NCBI GenBank assembly: GCA_038230275.1 | Contig: JBBRNO010000007.1 | Location: 37,623 to 101,622 of the forward strand | Direction of reading: 5' to 3' | DNA from: JANXXV01 sp038230275 | Lineage (GTDB): Bacteria > Acidobacteriota > Terriglobia > Bryobacterales > Bryobacteraceae | Length of the DNA stretch: 64,000 bases | Shown here: piece by piece, positions 33,062 to 41,387 of the stretch | Layout: every line of letters starts with the position of its first letter | Numbering within the stretch: the stretch's first letter is position 1 | Made by a program: the position numbers and the translations under genes | Notes under the pieces: model-generated | The model's input: only the letters and a program-made list of their open reading frames with translations | Databases searched by the model: none | What the model was told of the DNA's origin: nothing

Positions 33062-33385
33062 ATGAAGAGAGCCGTAACTGGTATTTTAATCTGCGCTGCA
33101 TTTGCCATGCAGGCAATCGCCGCAGGAGACGCCGCTGCCGGTAAGGCAACTTACGACAAGTCGTGTAAATCTTGTCATGGGGCGGCAGGAGTGGCCAACC
33201 CGGCCATCGCGAAAATGATGAAAGTGGAAATGAAGGACCTGGGATCCGCGGAGGCCCAGGCATTATCCGACGATGCCATCAAGAAGGTCATCACCGCCGG
33301 ACAGGGCAAAATGAAGCCAATCGCGAGCGTGACTGGAAAGTCGGCCGGTGACGTTATCGCGTTCATGCGGACGCTTAAGAAGTAA
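33062..33385 (+). CDS. small monoheme cytochrome c
   Basis: A 107-residue exported cytochrome: signal peptide cleaved after about AIAA, heme site CKSCH at residues ~39-43 and a probable Met ligand in GKMKPI. Class I, resembling soluble periplasmic electron carriers. A good AAGGAG ribosome binding site precedes the ATG at 33062. It lies 83 nt after the tetraheme gene, with its own small gap, so it may be co-transcribed or separately controlled. Confidence 0.85.
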   Translation: MKRAVTGILICAAFAMQAIAAGDAAAGKATYDKSCKSCHGAAGVANPAIAKMMKVEMKDLGSAEAQALSDDAIKKVITAGQGKMKPIASVTGKSAGDVIAFMRTLKK

Positions 33386-33402
33386 GCAAAGATTCGCAGA
33401 CC

Positions 33403-33498
33403 GCCGGAAGGGTGCACGAATACCCCGTTGCAACCGGTCGCCTTTCCGGCGAAAGCCCGCCACTTATTTTACAGCTGTCCAGAATAATCACGGCGGGC
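33403..33498 (+). other. two consecutive hairpins after the cytochrome cluster
   Basis: GCCGGAAGG (33403-33411) pairs with CCTTTCCGGC (33441-33450) around a ~29-nt loop, and GCCCGCC (33455-33461) pairs perfectly with GGCGGGC (33492-33498), followed by GATTTTCC. The second could be a weak terminator for the cytochrome transcript; the first is too long-looped for that. The rest of the gap to the next gene holds nothing I recognise. Confidence 0.35.
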
Positions 33499-33735
33499 GA
33501 TTTTCCTGTCGGCCCTGCGGGTCATCGGATCCGTACGGTTTGTTGGTAGCCGTTAGCGGACGAACTTTTCGCGCCTCCGAAGAGGTAACGCTGCCCAGAG
33601 ATCGATTTACCGGGTTCCATCAGGATCGGTTAAGAACATAGCTGGCGGCGCGGGCGCATGGCCAGTGGCAATCCATCGGAGACGGAAGCCGTCGATAGGA
33701 AAATGATACACTTCCCTCTTTAGGAGACACGCCGC

Positions 33736-34263
33736 ATGGGATGGGCTAGACGAGTTGTCCTGGCATTCCTGGCAACCGTTTTGCTGCTCGCCGCCGGTCT
33801 CTGGGCCGCCGGAATGCGTTCCGGCGCCGGTACAAACGAAATCGTTGTAGAAATAAACAGACCCCCATCAGACGTTTTCCCCTGGCTGTTGGAACCGGAG
33901 AAGTTGAAGCAGTGGATTGCCGGGATGACGGAAATGACGCAACTGACGCCCGGCGCTGTGACGGTAGGTACAAAGTCCAGGGATGTTGTGGTGATGGGCT
34001 CGGAAAGCACGGTCATGAACGTGGAAATTACGGCGCTGGAGCCAAACCGCTTGCTCGCCGCGCGGATTGACGCCGAGCTATTCACCGACGCGGTGCGGTA
34101 CGAACTGTCCGGCCAGAACGGAAAGACACGGCTGGCATACAGCGCTGTGACCAGTTACAAGAACTGGTTCGCCAAACTCCTGGAGCCGATAATTACCTCC
34201 GCGGCGCAGAAGAAGTTGGTGCAAGACACCGCCAGACTCAAAGCGCTGGTGCAGTCTCAGTGA
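33736..34263 (+). CDS. SRPBCC-fold (polyketide cyclase/START-like) membrane-anchored protein
   Basis: A 175-residue protein with an N-terminal membrane anchor (VVLAFLATVLLLAAGLWAAG) and a START/SRPBCC domain (IVVEINRPPSDVFPWLLEPEKL is the typical beginning). Such domains hold lipids or other hydrophobic ligands; the ligand is unknown. It has AGGAG before the ATG at 33736. It converges with glcF, overlapping its end by 7 nt. Confidence 0.8.
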   Translation: MGWARRVVLAFLATVLLLAAGLWAAGMRSGAGTNEIVVEINRPPSDVFPWLLEPEKLKQWIAGMTEMTQLTPGAVTVGTKSRDVVVMGSESTVMNVEITALEPNRLLAARIDAELFTDAVRYELSGQNGKTRLAYSAVTSYKNWFAKLLEPIITSAAQKKLVQDTARLKALVQSQ

Positions 34264-35555
34264 TGATTCTTATAAGCTTCGTCTAGAATCTCCACCACAT
34301 GAGCCACTCGCTGTCCCCGGCCATGGAGTTGGGCGCCGGCGCGCAATTGCAACATGCACCCCGGATTCGCCGTCACAATGATGTCGGGGTTTACGGAATT
34401 CACGTGGCCCATCTTGGTCTCCAGAATGGCCATCGACATGTCGTTCTGCACGATGTTATAGATTCCCGCACTGCCGCAACATAGGTCCGCCATCGGCATC
34501 TCGCGAAACACCAGCCCGGGCACGGCACGAAGCAAAGTCCTGGGGGAGACACGGATCTTCTGCCCGTGGGCCAGGTGGCACGAATCCTGATAGGTGACCA
34601 CGCCGCTCACCTTTCCCATTTCCCGATTCAGTTCGATCGATGTCAGAAACTCGGTCACATCCTTCATCAGTTTCTTGAACTGGACGGCCTTCTCCGCGTA
34701 CTGCGGGTCTTCTTCCAGAAGTTCATCGTATTCCTTCAGCGTGGATCCGCAGCCGGCGGCATTGGTGATGATCGCGTCGTAGTTTCCGCCCAGCAGGGCG
34801 TCGATATTTTGCCTGGCCAGCTTCCGCGCGGGCTCCCGCAGTCCCGCATGGACGTGGAGCGCACCGCAGCAGGTTTGATCGGCCGGGATAGAAACTTCGC
34901 ACCCGTTCTTCTGCAGTACGCGAACCGTCGCTTCATTCAAACGCGCGAAGAAGATGTTCGCCATGCAGCCGCCCAGAAAAGCGACTCGATGTTTTTTCTC
35001 CCCGATGGCCGGCAGCACCTTCCCGTACGAACGGAAGAAGGAAGGGCTTTCCGGTTGAGGCGCGATCGCTTCCGCTTTTCCCAGGTTGCCCATCAAATTC
35101 AGGATCCCTGTACCGCGGACCAGCGCCTGCAGCCTGGAAATCCGATAAAAGCTAAGCAGGAAGCCGACGATTCGCAGGTTCGTCTTCGAAGGCAGCAAGT
35201 ACTCAAAAGCCGCGCTGCGCAGGAATCGCGACAGCAGCGGGCGCGGTGATTTTTCTTCGATCTCCGCTCGTGCCGCTTCCACCAACTTGCCGTATTGCAC
35301 GCCGGACGGACACGCTGTTTCACACGCACGGCATGCCAGACACAAATCGATGTGTTCTTTGTAGGACTTTCCAATCTCCGCCGCGCCGGTCGCCACCTGC
35401 ACCATTTGATAGATGCGGCCGCGCGGCGAATCCATCTCGACCCCCAATTCGCGATAGGTCGGGCAAGCATTGAGGCACAAACCGCAATGAACGCACCGGT
35501 CCAGATCGGATTGCTTCGGTGCATCGTGGTAATGCACGGCGTCAGATCCGGCCAT
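34257..35555 (-). CDS. glcF: glycolate oxidase iron-sulfur subunit
   Basis: A 432-residue protein with two 4Fe-4S ferredoxin clusters (CVHCGLCLNACP and CLACRACETACP) near residues 20-80 and two CCG domains (CCGALHVHAG and CCGSAGIYNI) towards the C-terminus, as in GlcF and LldE-type subunits. It receives electrons from the flavin subunits of glycolate (or lactate) dehydrogenase and passes them to the membrane chain. Start at the ATG at 35555, overlapping glcE by 14 nt. The catalytic subunit GlcD is not next to it in this window. Confidence 0.9.
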   Translation of the reverse strand: MAGSDAVHYHDAPKQSDLDRCVHCGLCLNACPTYRELGVEMDSPRGRIYQMVQVATGAAEIGKSYKEHIDLCLACRACETACPSGVQYGKLVEAARAEIEEKSPRPLLSRFLRSAAFEYLLPSKTNLRIVGFLLSFYRISRLQALVRGTGILNLMGNLGKAEAIAPQPESPSFFRSYGKVLPAIGEKKHRVAFLGGCMANIFFARLNEATVRVLQKNGCEVSIPADQTCCGALHVHAGLREPARKLARQNIDALLGGNYDAIITNAAGCGSTLKEYDELLEEDPQYAEKAVQFKKLMKDVTEFLTSIELNREMGKVSGVVTYQDSCHLAHGQKIRVSPRTLLRAVPGLVFREMPMADLCCGSAGIYNIVQNDMSMAILETKMGHVNSVNPDIIVTANPGCMLQLRAGAQLHGRGQRVAHVVEILDEAYKNHH

Positions 35556-36651
35556 ACAGCCTTCCCGCGTTCAGCAGATTCTTCGGATCGAACATGTATT
35601 TGATCTTTTTCATAATTGCAAAATCGGTTCCCGGTTCGGGCCAAAGGTCGAGCGCCGCCTTCTCGGCTTCCGGAGCGAATTCGATAACGCCCTTCCCGGG
35701 CAGGGTTGCAGCTTCCGGACTGGCAAAATAAGCGTAAGTCACGCCGGAACCAGCCCGCGAAATCATGGGAACGTCCAGATTCTTCATCAGCGGCTTCAAT
35801 TCCGAGAGCGTCGAAGAGATTCGCACCACTGTCCCGGCCGGCAGCACTTCCAGGAATTTCGGAGTGAACTCGCGTAATTCCTCAACGGACTCCGCTGGTA
35901 GCGATTCCGGGTTGTACAGCTCTTTCCGGTAGCGCGCAATCACTCTGGAGTTTCCGCACACCTGCACGATCAGGCACCAGCCGTTCAGCCCCATGATGTC
36001 GGCCGCCTTAGGGTTCAGCAGGTCCAACGACGCCGGTTGCAGCACGCCCTTCAATATCTCATCACGGCGCTCTATGGCGTCGTCCAATGCGCGGAAAGGC
36101 AGTACGAAAGCGACGACCTCTTCGGGAATTGGAGTGAGCTTAAAATTTACGCTGGTGATGGCCGCAAGGGTGCCAAAAGATCCGATCATCAGCTTGCCCA
36201 TATCAAGCCCGGCCACATTCTTCACCACCATTCCGCCGCTTTTCACCAGCTTGCCTTCCAGCGTGGCGAATTCCATACCGATTACCAGGTCGCGGGCGGT
36301 GCCGTAGAGGCGGCGGCGCGGTCCACTCGAGTTGGCCGCGACCACGCCGCCCACCGATGCCTGCTGGAAGTACGGGGGGTCCAGGGGAATCATCTGGTTG
36401 TTCCGCGCCAGCAAGGCGGAAAGCTCGGCGAAGGAAGCACCCGCCTGCACGCTGATGGTAAGGTCGCGCGGTTCATATTGCAGCACCGAAGTCAGCGCGC
36501 CGGTTGATATGGTTACGTCCGCCGGTGTGATCGGGCCCGCCATACGGCGCTTGCTAAATTGGCCGCCAACGCAAATAGTTCGTCCGGCGGACGCAGCTTC
36601 GGAGAGCAGTCCGGCTAGATCCTCAGCAGTCGGTGGATTCAAGATTTCCAT
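35542..36651 (-). CDS. glcE: glycolate oxidase FAD-binding subunit
   Basis: A 369-residue FAD-linked oxidoreductase with the FAD_binding_4 motifs (TISVQAGASFAELSALLA, QQASVGGVVAANSSGPRRRLYG, VKNVAGLDMGKLMIGSFGTL) and a C-terminal VAO-like end (FDPKNLLNAGRL). It matches GlcE, shorter than GlcD. It lies directly upstream of glcF with overlap. The immediate upstream gene is a multiheme NapC-type cytochrome, 89 bp away, not glcD. Confidence 0.9.
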   Translation of the reverse strand: MEILNPPTAEDLAGLLSEAASAGRTICVGGQFSKRRMAGPITPADVTISTGALTSVLQYEPRDLTISVQAGASFAELSALLARNNQMIPLDPPYFQQASVGGVVAANSSGPRRRLYGTARDLVIGMEFATLEGKLVKSGGMVVKNVAGLDMGKLMIGSFGTLAAITSVNFKLTPIPEEVVAFVLPFRALDDAIERRDEILKGVLQPASLDLLNPKAADIMGLNGWCLIVQVCGNSRVIARYRKELYNPESLPAESVEELREFTPKFLEVLPAGTVVRISSTLSELKPLMKNLDVPMISRAGSGVTYAYFASPEAATLPGKGVIEFAPEAEKAALDLWPEPGTDFAIMKKIKYMFDPKNLLNAGRLYGRI

Positions 36652-36740
36652 GCAAAGAACTAATGTATCCTACCCGCTCAGCCGGCCAATACGAGAAGAA
36701 GACTCTCCGCGCCGGAGCCCCCAAGCATCCGGGTCGAAGC

Positions 36741-38174
36741 TTATGGCGTGGGTCTTGGCGGCTCGATGCCCAGATCGGTAAGGATCTTGGGCGACGGTTC
36801 CTCCACCGCCAGCACGTTGTGACAGGTGGTGCAATCCTGCGAGATCGTTTTCTTGTCCGAGGAGACGTGCTGCTCGTCATGACAGCGGAAGCAGCCCGGA
36901 AAATCCGTGTGGCCGGCGTTCATGGGGTAGACGCCCCAGCTAACGTTCATGTCGGGAAAAATGTTGCGGTTATAAATAGCCAGCACCCCTTTGGCGGATC
37001 GCCCGACCTCGTTCTGCAATTTCGCGAAGGCAGCCGGCTGGGATTCACGGTAGCGCTTCTCGAAGGCGGCCGGAATCTCCACCGCCGCCTCGGCCCGGGT
37101 GCGGTAGGGTTTCTTCAGCAATTCCAGGCTGATTTTTTTGGCAAAAGGCAACGAGGGCGAGATGGCCCCGTTGTACATCGCCTCGTCAACGGCACGATCG
37201 GGAAGTTGATAGGAGTGCGAAGGGCGATTGTGGCAGTCCATGCAGTCCATCTCGCGCATGGTTGAGCCTGAGCCGTCGGGCTTTGCGCCTGGGGCGAGAT
37301 AGGTTGTCTTGCGGCCTGTATTGGCGTTATCGAACTCCACCCACGGGATGATCTGTCGTGACTCGTCTGAGTGACCGTAACGAATCTTCACTCCGGCGCC
37401 CAGGTGCGTGCCGTGAATTCCGGTTCCATGTTTGCCGCCACCCACCTTCATCAGCATTACGGTTTTGGTCTGCGTGTTGGCTTCATCTTCGGCAAATTTA
37501 GGGAAGATCCGCAGCTTCTCAGCGGCGTACTTCTCCGGCCAATGGCAGGTTTCGCAGGTATCCCGCGCCGGCCGCAGGTTGTGTACCGGAGTCGGAATCG
37601 GCCGCGGATAGTTGTTCAGTGCCACGGCGACCACTTGACCCAAACCGGACAGCTTACTTTGAACGAACCACGAGACGCCTGAGCCGATGTGGCAGTTCAC
37701 ACATTCGATGCGCGAATGCGGGGAACTCTGGAATGCCGTGAACTCCGGCTCCATCACGTGGCAGGTCTGGCCGCAGAAACTCACCTTCTCCATGTAGGTG
37801 ACGGCGCTGTAGGTCAATTGACTGGCAATGATGAGGTTCATGAACGTGGTAACGCCAATAAAAACCACAAGCCGCCGGAATGGCGGGTTCTTCAGGGTAA
37901 GCGGAGGGAAATTCGACGGGTATTCTCCACGGCGCAATTCGGTGCGCCGACGCCAGGCGATTCCCATCGGGATGAGGGCCAGGCCTAAGAAAAACAAAGT
38001 CGGAATGGCCAGGTAGGAAAGTATCCCGATGTAGGGGTTCTGGGCCTCGCCACGCAGGGTCATGGGCAGTAGGAATAGCCAAAATATTGTGGACGTGGTC
38101 ACCAACAAAACGCCCGCGCGGCTGACAAAATTGTCGGCCAAATAAACAACGGAATCCAACCAACCGGGTATCAA
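36741..38174 (-). CDS. NapC/NirT-like membrane-anchored multiheme cytochrome c
   Basis: A 477-residue protein with two N-terminal membrane segments (near residues 18-35 and 48-68), a third about 100-120, then multiple heme sites: one CX3CH (CGQTCHVMEPEF) and five CxxCH (CVNCH, CETCH, CMDCH, CFRCH, CTTCH). The CGQTCH plus following MEPEF segment is the signature of NapC/NrfH-like quinol oxidising cytochromes. It likely takes electrons from menaquinol to periplasmic cytochromes. It starts with TTG at 38174 behind AGGGAGGA. It follows the damaged cyt-b/c gene by 12 nt on the same strand. Confidence 0.88.
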   Translation of the reverse strand: MIPGWLDSVVYLADNFVSRAGVLLVTTSTIFWLFLLPMTLRGEAQNPYIGILSYLAIPTLFFLGLALIPMGIAWRRRTELRRGEYPSNFPPLTLKNPPFRRLVVFIGVTTFMNLIIASQLTYSAVTYMEKVSFCGQTCHVMEPEFTAFQSSPHSRIECVNCHIGSGVSWFVQSKLSGLGQVVAVALNNYPRPIPTPVHNLRPARDTCETCHWPEKYAAEKLRIFPKFAEDEANTQTKTVMLMKVGGGKHGTGIHGTHLGAGVKIRYGHSDESRQIIPWVEFDNANTGRKTTYLAPGAKPDGSGSTMREMDCMDCHNRPSHSYQLPDRAVDEAMYNGAISPSLPFAKKISLELLKKPYRTRAEAAVEIPAAFEKRYRESQPAAFAKLQNEVGRSAKGVLAIYNRNIFPDMNVSWGVYPMNAGHTDFPGCFRCHDEQHVSSDKKTISQDCTTCHNVLAVEEPSPKILTDLGIEPPRPTP

Positions 38175-38186
38175 GAATAGTCCTCC

Positions 38187-39091
38187 CTAGTGAGAGTCAT
38201 CCGAAAGTGTCTCCTCCCTTTCAAGCGGCATCGCCGCGGCCTTCCGTGCGCTGATGCCGCTGAACCAGGCAGTGTCCATCCGGTAGACATCGGTTTCGAA
38301 GATTACGGAATAGAAGGGCCAGACCACAATCGCCAGCGCCGCCAATACTGCCTCGTAGAAGTGAACGCTGGTGGCCACATCGAGCCAGAACTTTGGCAGG
38401 TCAGTGAGCATCAGGTAGTTGGCCCAAAGCATGAGACCGGTTAGGGCCATTACAAGCGCACCCCCCACCACTGCCCAATACTCGGCTTTTTCAATGTAGC
38501 TGTGGGCGGAGCGAAACGGCCGGCCCAGATTCGGCCGGCACTCCCAGGCGAAGTCTTATCATTGTGTTTCTGGATGGAATGTTCGCCGTGGCAGTCAGAA
38601 CACAGCGGCGCTTCGGTCACCCCGCGCGCCACGGCCGCACCGTGCACGCTGACTTTGTACTGTCCGACTACTGCGGAGTGGCACATGGCGCAGGTGTCGG
38701 CCATGGCGGCGCGGAATTCCGTCGATTTCGGGCACGGCAGTTCGTGTGCGCCCCCGTGGCAGATCGAGCAATCCGCCGCGGCATCGCCTTTCTTCACCGT
38801 AATGCCGTGGACGCTGCGGTCATGGTCCTTGCCTTCCGTCTCGTGGCAGGAGGCACAGGCTGGCTTAGGAGTGTTTGCCGGATGAGGATATTTATCGTGA
38901 TTCTCGTGACAGGTGTCGCAGGTTAGTGCCCCGTGGCCGCTCTTCGCCTGCTTTTGTCCCGTCTCATGACAGGACGAGCAGTCGCTCTGCGCGCGGAGGG
39001 GCGCCGGATCAACGACCCCATACACACAGACCGCCACCAAGTCCGCGGACCACATGCGCTCCCGGCTGCTACTTCTTCTGTTAGCCGTCAA
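38187..39091 (-). pseudogene. multiheme cytochrome c / cytochrome b fusion, frameshifted and internally deleted
   Basis: The 5' part (39091 to ~38525) encodes a signal-like start, then six CxxCH sites (CSSCH, CDTCH, CASCH, CSICH, CAMCH, CSDCH). Downstream, the frame ends in junk (stop at 38450). In the next frame, sequence from ~38530 reads NLGRPFRSAHSYIEKAEYWA, then a membrane segment (GGALVMALTGLMLWAN), VHFYEAVLAALAIVVWPFYS and DVYRMDTAWFSG, the C-terminal half of a cytochrome-b561-like domain. The two parts are related by a single-frame shift, and the N-terminal half of the b domain and further heme sites seem to be missing at the junction, where CGGCCGG occurs twice (~38518, ~38532). A deletion plus frameshift, or an assembly error, fits. 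Confidence 0.7.
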
Positions 39092-39281
39092 GAGAGTGGT
39101 TGTGTGCTCTGTAGTACTGGCCGGCCTCGTTCAATTCTTTGGACTTGGCGGTGACGCGGCAAAACACACACGATTTCTTCTCTTTCGTGGTGAATTCCGG
39201 TTTCGCCTCAATGAGAGAGAGAGAAAACATCAGCCCAAAGATCACAAGCACGGCGGGTACGAAAATCTTACAGTGGCGCAA
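39081..39281 (-). CDS. small membrane-anchored cytochrome-like protein with altered heme motif
   Basis: A 66-residue protein starting at a TTG (39281) behind AGGAGG. It has one membrane segment (IFVPAVLVIFGLMFSLSL) and then KKSCVFCR followed by SKELNEAGQYYRAHNHSL. The layout matches small monoheme proteins in which the motif is CxxCH; here His is replaced by Arg, so covalent heme c attachment with the normal axial ligand is unlikely. It overlaps the multiheme/cyt-b pseudogene by 11 nt and probably leads the same minus-strand operon, which might be decaying as a whole. Confidence 0.6.
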   Translation of the reverse strand: MRHCKIFVPAVLVIFGLMFSLSLIEAKPEFTTKEKKSCVFCRVTAKSKELNEAGQYYRAHNHSLDG

Positions 39282-39438
39282 ACTTCCTCCTAAATCGTAT
39301 CGAAGTGCGGTTAAGCGACTCGGATGGCCTCGACCAGCCAACTCCGCGTGAAAGAGACGGCACAGTCTCACGCTCCCGAAGATCCGGCGAGCAGCGCATG
39401 TGATTCAAGTTTGGGCTGTGGACGGCAACCTTGTCAAC

Positions 39439-40233
39439 CTATGCGCGCGCCTGTGCCCGCGCCTGGCGGGCTTCCAGTGCATCGTGCACGCCGCGCACCC
39501 GCGTCATTGGAGCAATGTCCAACAATCGCAGTCCCGCCCGGCCACATGGACACAACGACCGTTCCGGCCGCCCGCTACACCCGCTGGCGATCCGCAGCAC
39601 GGGATATGACAGCGCGCCCAGCGGCGTGAACACCACTTCACCCGCTCTCAACTCAAGGATGGTTTCCTCTTCCCGCACATGCAAACCTTCGTGTGCCTCA
39701 CATTCTTCCGCCACCAGATCGTTGCTCAACCCCAGGAACTGCTCAAACACTGGCACGCGGAAAGACTTCCAGAACAACTCGCGGTCCGCCTCCGTCAGCG
39801 TTCCGTGCCGCACACCTGTGAACGCAACCACGGGATAGCGCTGGGGTCCCGCGATTCCCGCCATCGCCCGCAACACACTCACCGGCGCAGCCATCGTATC
39901 CGCGTTGGACCCGGTCGCCCCGGAAGAATCAAGATCGAACACATTCCGAACCGAGCCGCTACGCTGAAACCCTTCCAGCATCATCAGGACCTTTGGACTC
40001 GGCTGCAGCGGATATCGGAATTCGGGTGGCCGCACTCTTCCAGCCCTGGGATTCCGAAACGCCTCGCGGTTTTCATCGAAGTGACGGAATTCCACCTGCG
40101 GCAGCAAGTCCAGGCAGCGGCTGAGCGGCATCACAATCGTTTCCAGCCAAGGGCCGTAAAACTCGGTGCGTTGTGCGGCGTCCAGCAGGGCTCGGAGGCC
40201 AATTTCCTGCTGACCGGTCAGTTGAAGTTGCAT
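39439..40233 (-). CDS. PaaK-like (phenylacetate-CoA ligase C-terminal type) protein, short
   Basis: A 264-residue protein whose last 100 residues resemble the C-terminal part of PaaK/coenzyme F390 synthetase-type adenylating enzymes: VAEECEAHEGLHVREEETILE, then GEVVFTPLGALSYPVLRI and CPCGRAGLRLL. The classical ATP-binding P-loop of full-length PaaK (about 430 residues) is not visible, so the protein is either a shortened relative or has lost catalytic parts. Start at the ATG at 40233. The upstream DUF2252 gene stops 42 nt earlier on the same strand. Confidence 0.6.
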   Translation of the reverse strand: MQLQLTGQQEIGLRALLDAAQRTEFYGPWLETIVMPLSRCLDLLPQVEFRHFDENREAFRNPRAGRVRPPEFRYPLQPSPKVLMMLEGFQRSGSVRNVFDLDSSGATGSNADTMAAPVSVLRAMAGIAGPQRYPVVAFTGVRHGTLTEADRELFWKSFRVPVFEQFLGLSNDLVAEECEAHEGLHVREEETILELRAGEVVFTPLGALSYPVLRIASGCSGRPERSLCPCGRAGLRLLDIAPMTRVRGVHDALEARQARAQARA

Positions 40234-40275
40234 GTGCCGTCAGAAAAGTATAGTGCCCCGCGATGGCGATTATTC

Positions 40276-41370
40276 TCAGACAGTCCCGGATTTCCCGCGC
40301 TTACGCCAATCTCCCCAGTCAGCAGCACTCTGCCGCAGCATCTTCTCAGCGGCGGCATGCAGCCAATCAGCACCGCGTTTCTTCATATCGCGTTCGATCT
40401 TGCCCTTGGCCCCAGGCGTTCCCAGATGGATATTGGCCACCTCGTATCCCATGCTGTCCATCAACTGCTGCTCGTCGCGCACCGCCGGCAGTTTGTTAAG
40501 TTCAATGCGACCGCAATGCGGCGATAGTCTGCGGACAATCCAACTTCCTTTCAACTCGAGAAACGGGTCGGCCGCCCGGATCGCCTGGCGCAGCATTCGC
40601 GCGTACAGAATTTGGGAGGAAGCCCCTGGTTTCGCAGCCCACACACAGGCGGACGGGGCCAGCGCCTTTGCTTCTCGGGCCAGCTTCCCGCCGTGGTAAT
40701 CGGCCACCGCGGCAAACCGCTGGCGGCCGAGGCTTCCCAATCCGGCAGTTCGATGCACCAGCCGGTAGGCAGGTAAAGGCTTTGGCAACATCCGCTCGAT
40801 CGCCTTTCGCGCGCTAGCCGGCACTTTCCCGGTGATTTCCTCCAGCACATCGAATTTAGCCCAGAATTTCTCGGGTTTTCGCAGTTCGCCCGTCACCGTG
40901 TCCCGCAGCCACTCGTTCTTCTCCTCCAGCACCAATGGACGGCCGCCTTCCTTCATTCCCCGCGCGTAACCTTCCAGAATCGCTCCACAAGCATCGCTGG
41001 CGGGGATGGATAGCTGCGCGGCCTGAATTGCAATGTGGGCGCTGGTGGCAAGGCGTGTCAGGTCCAAAGTGTACGGCAGCTCGTACGCTTCGTCGAAATC
41101 GTTCACACCCCAGATCAGCCGGCCTTCAGCGTCCCGCCAGGTGCCAAAATTCTCCACGTGTACGTCGCCGACCGCCAGCACCCGCGGCGCGCTGAGTTCC
41201 ACTCCGCAGATTTCCGGCCAGCACTGCATCCAGCGGTAAAACGTGGCTCGCAGAAACGAGAAATGATCCTTCGCCATCTCGCTATGCTTTTGCTTGAGAT
41301 CTTCCGGAACCGGCGTCAAATGCTTAGCCAGCCAGGCTTCGTAGAGCTCGGTCGACTTCACGATGTTCAT
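40276..41370 (-). CDS. DUF2252 family protein
   Basis: A 364-residue protein of DUF2252, a family distantly like aminoglycoside phosphotransferases/protein kinases. The fold-defining segment is present: VGDVHVENFGTW followed by GVNDFDEAYELPYTLDLTRLA (HxxN and DFD motifs that bind ATP/Mg in kinase-like proteins). The substrate is unknown. The ATG at 41370 has GGGAGG 7 nt before; a TTG seven codons earlier lies in the end of the previous gene. It follows the amidohydrolase gene by 17 nt. Confidence 0.85.
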   Translation of the reverse strand: MNIVKSTELYEAWLAKHLTPVPEDLKQKHSEMAKDHFSFLRATFYRWMQCWPEICGVELSAPRVLAVGDVHVENFGTWRDAEGRLIWGVNDFDEAYELPYTLDLTRLATSAHIAIQAAQLSIPASDACGAILEGYARGMKEGGRPLVLEEKNEWLRDTVTGELRKPEKFWAKFDVLEEITGKVPASARKAIERMLPKPLPAYRLVHRTAGLGSLGRQRFAAVADYHGGKLAREAKALAPSACVWAAKPGASSQILYARMLRQAIRAADPFLELKGSWIVRRLSPHCGRIELNKLPAVRDEQQLMDSMGYEVANIHLGTPGAKGKIERDMKKRGADWLHAAAEKMLRQSAADWGDWRKRGKSGTV

Positions 41371-41387
41371 GCCGGCGCCTCCCAAGG

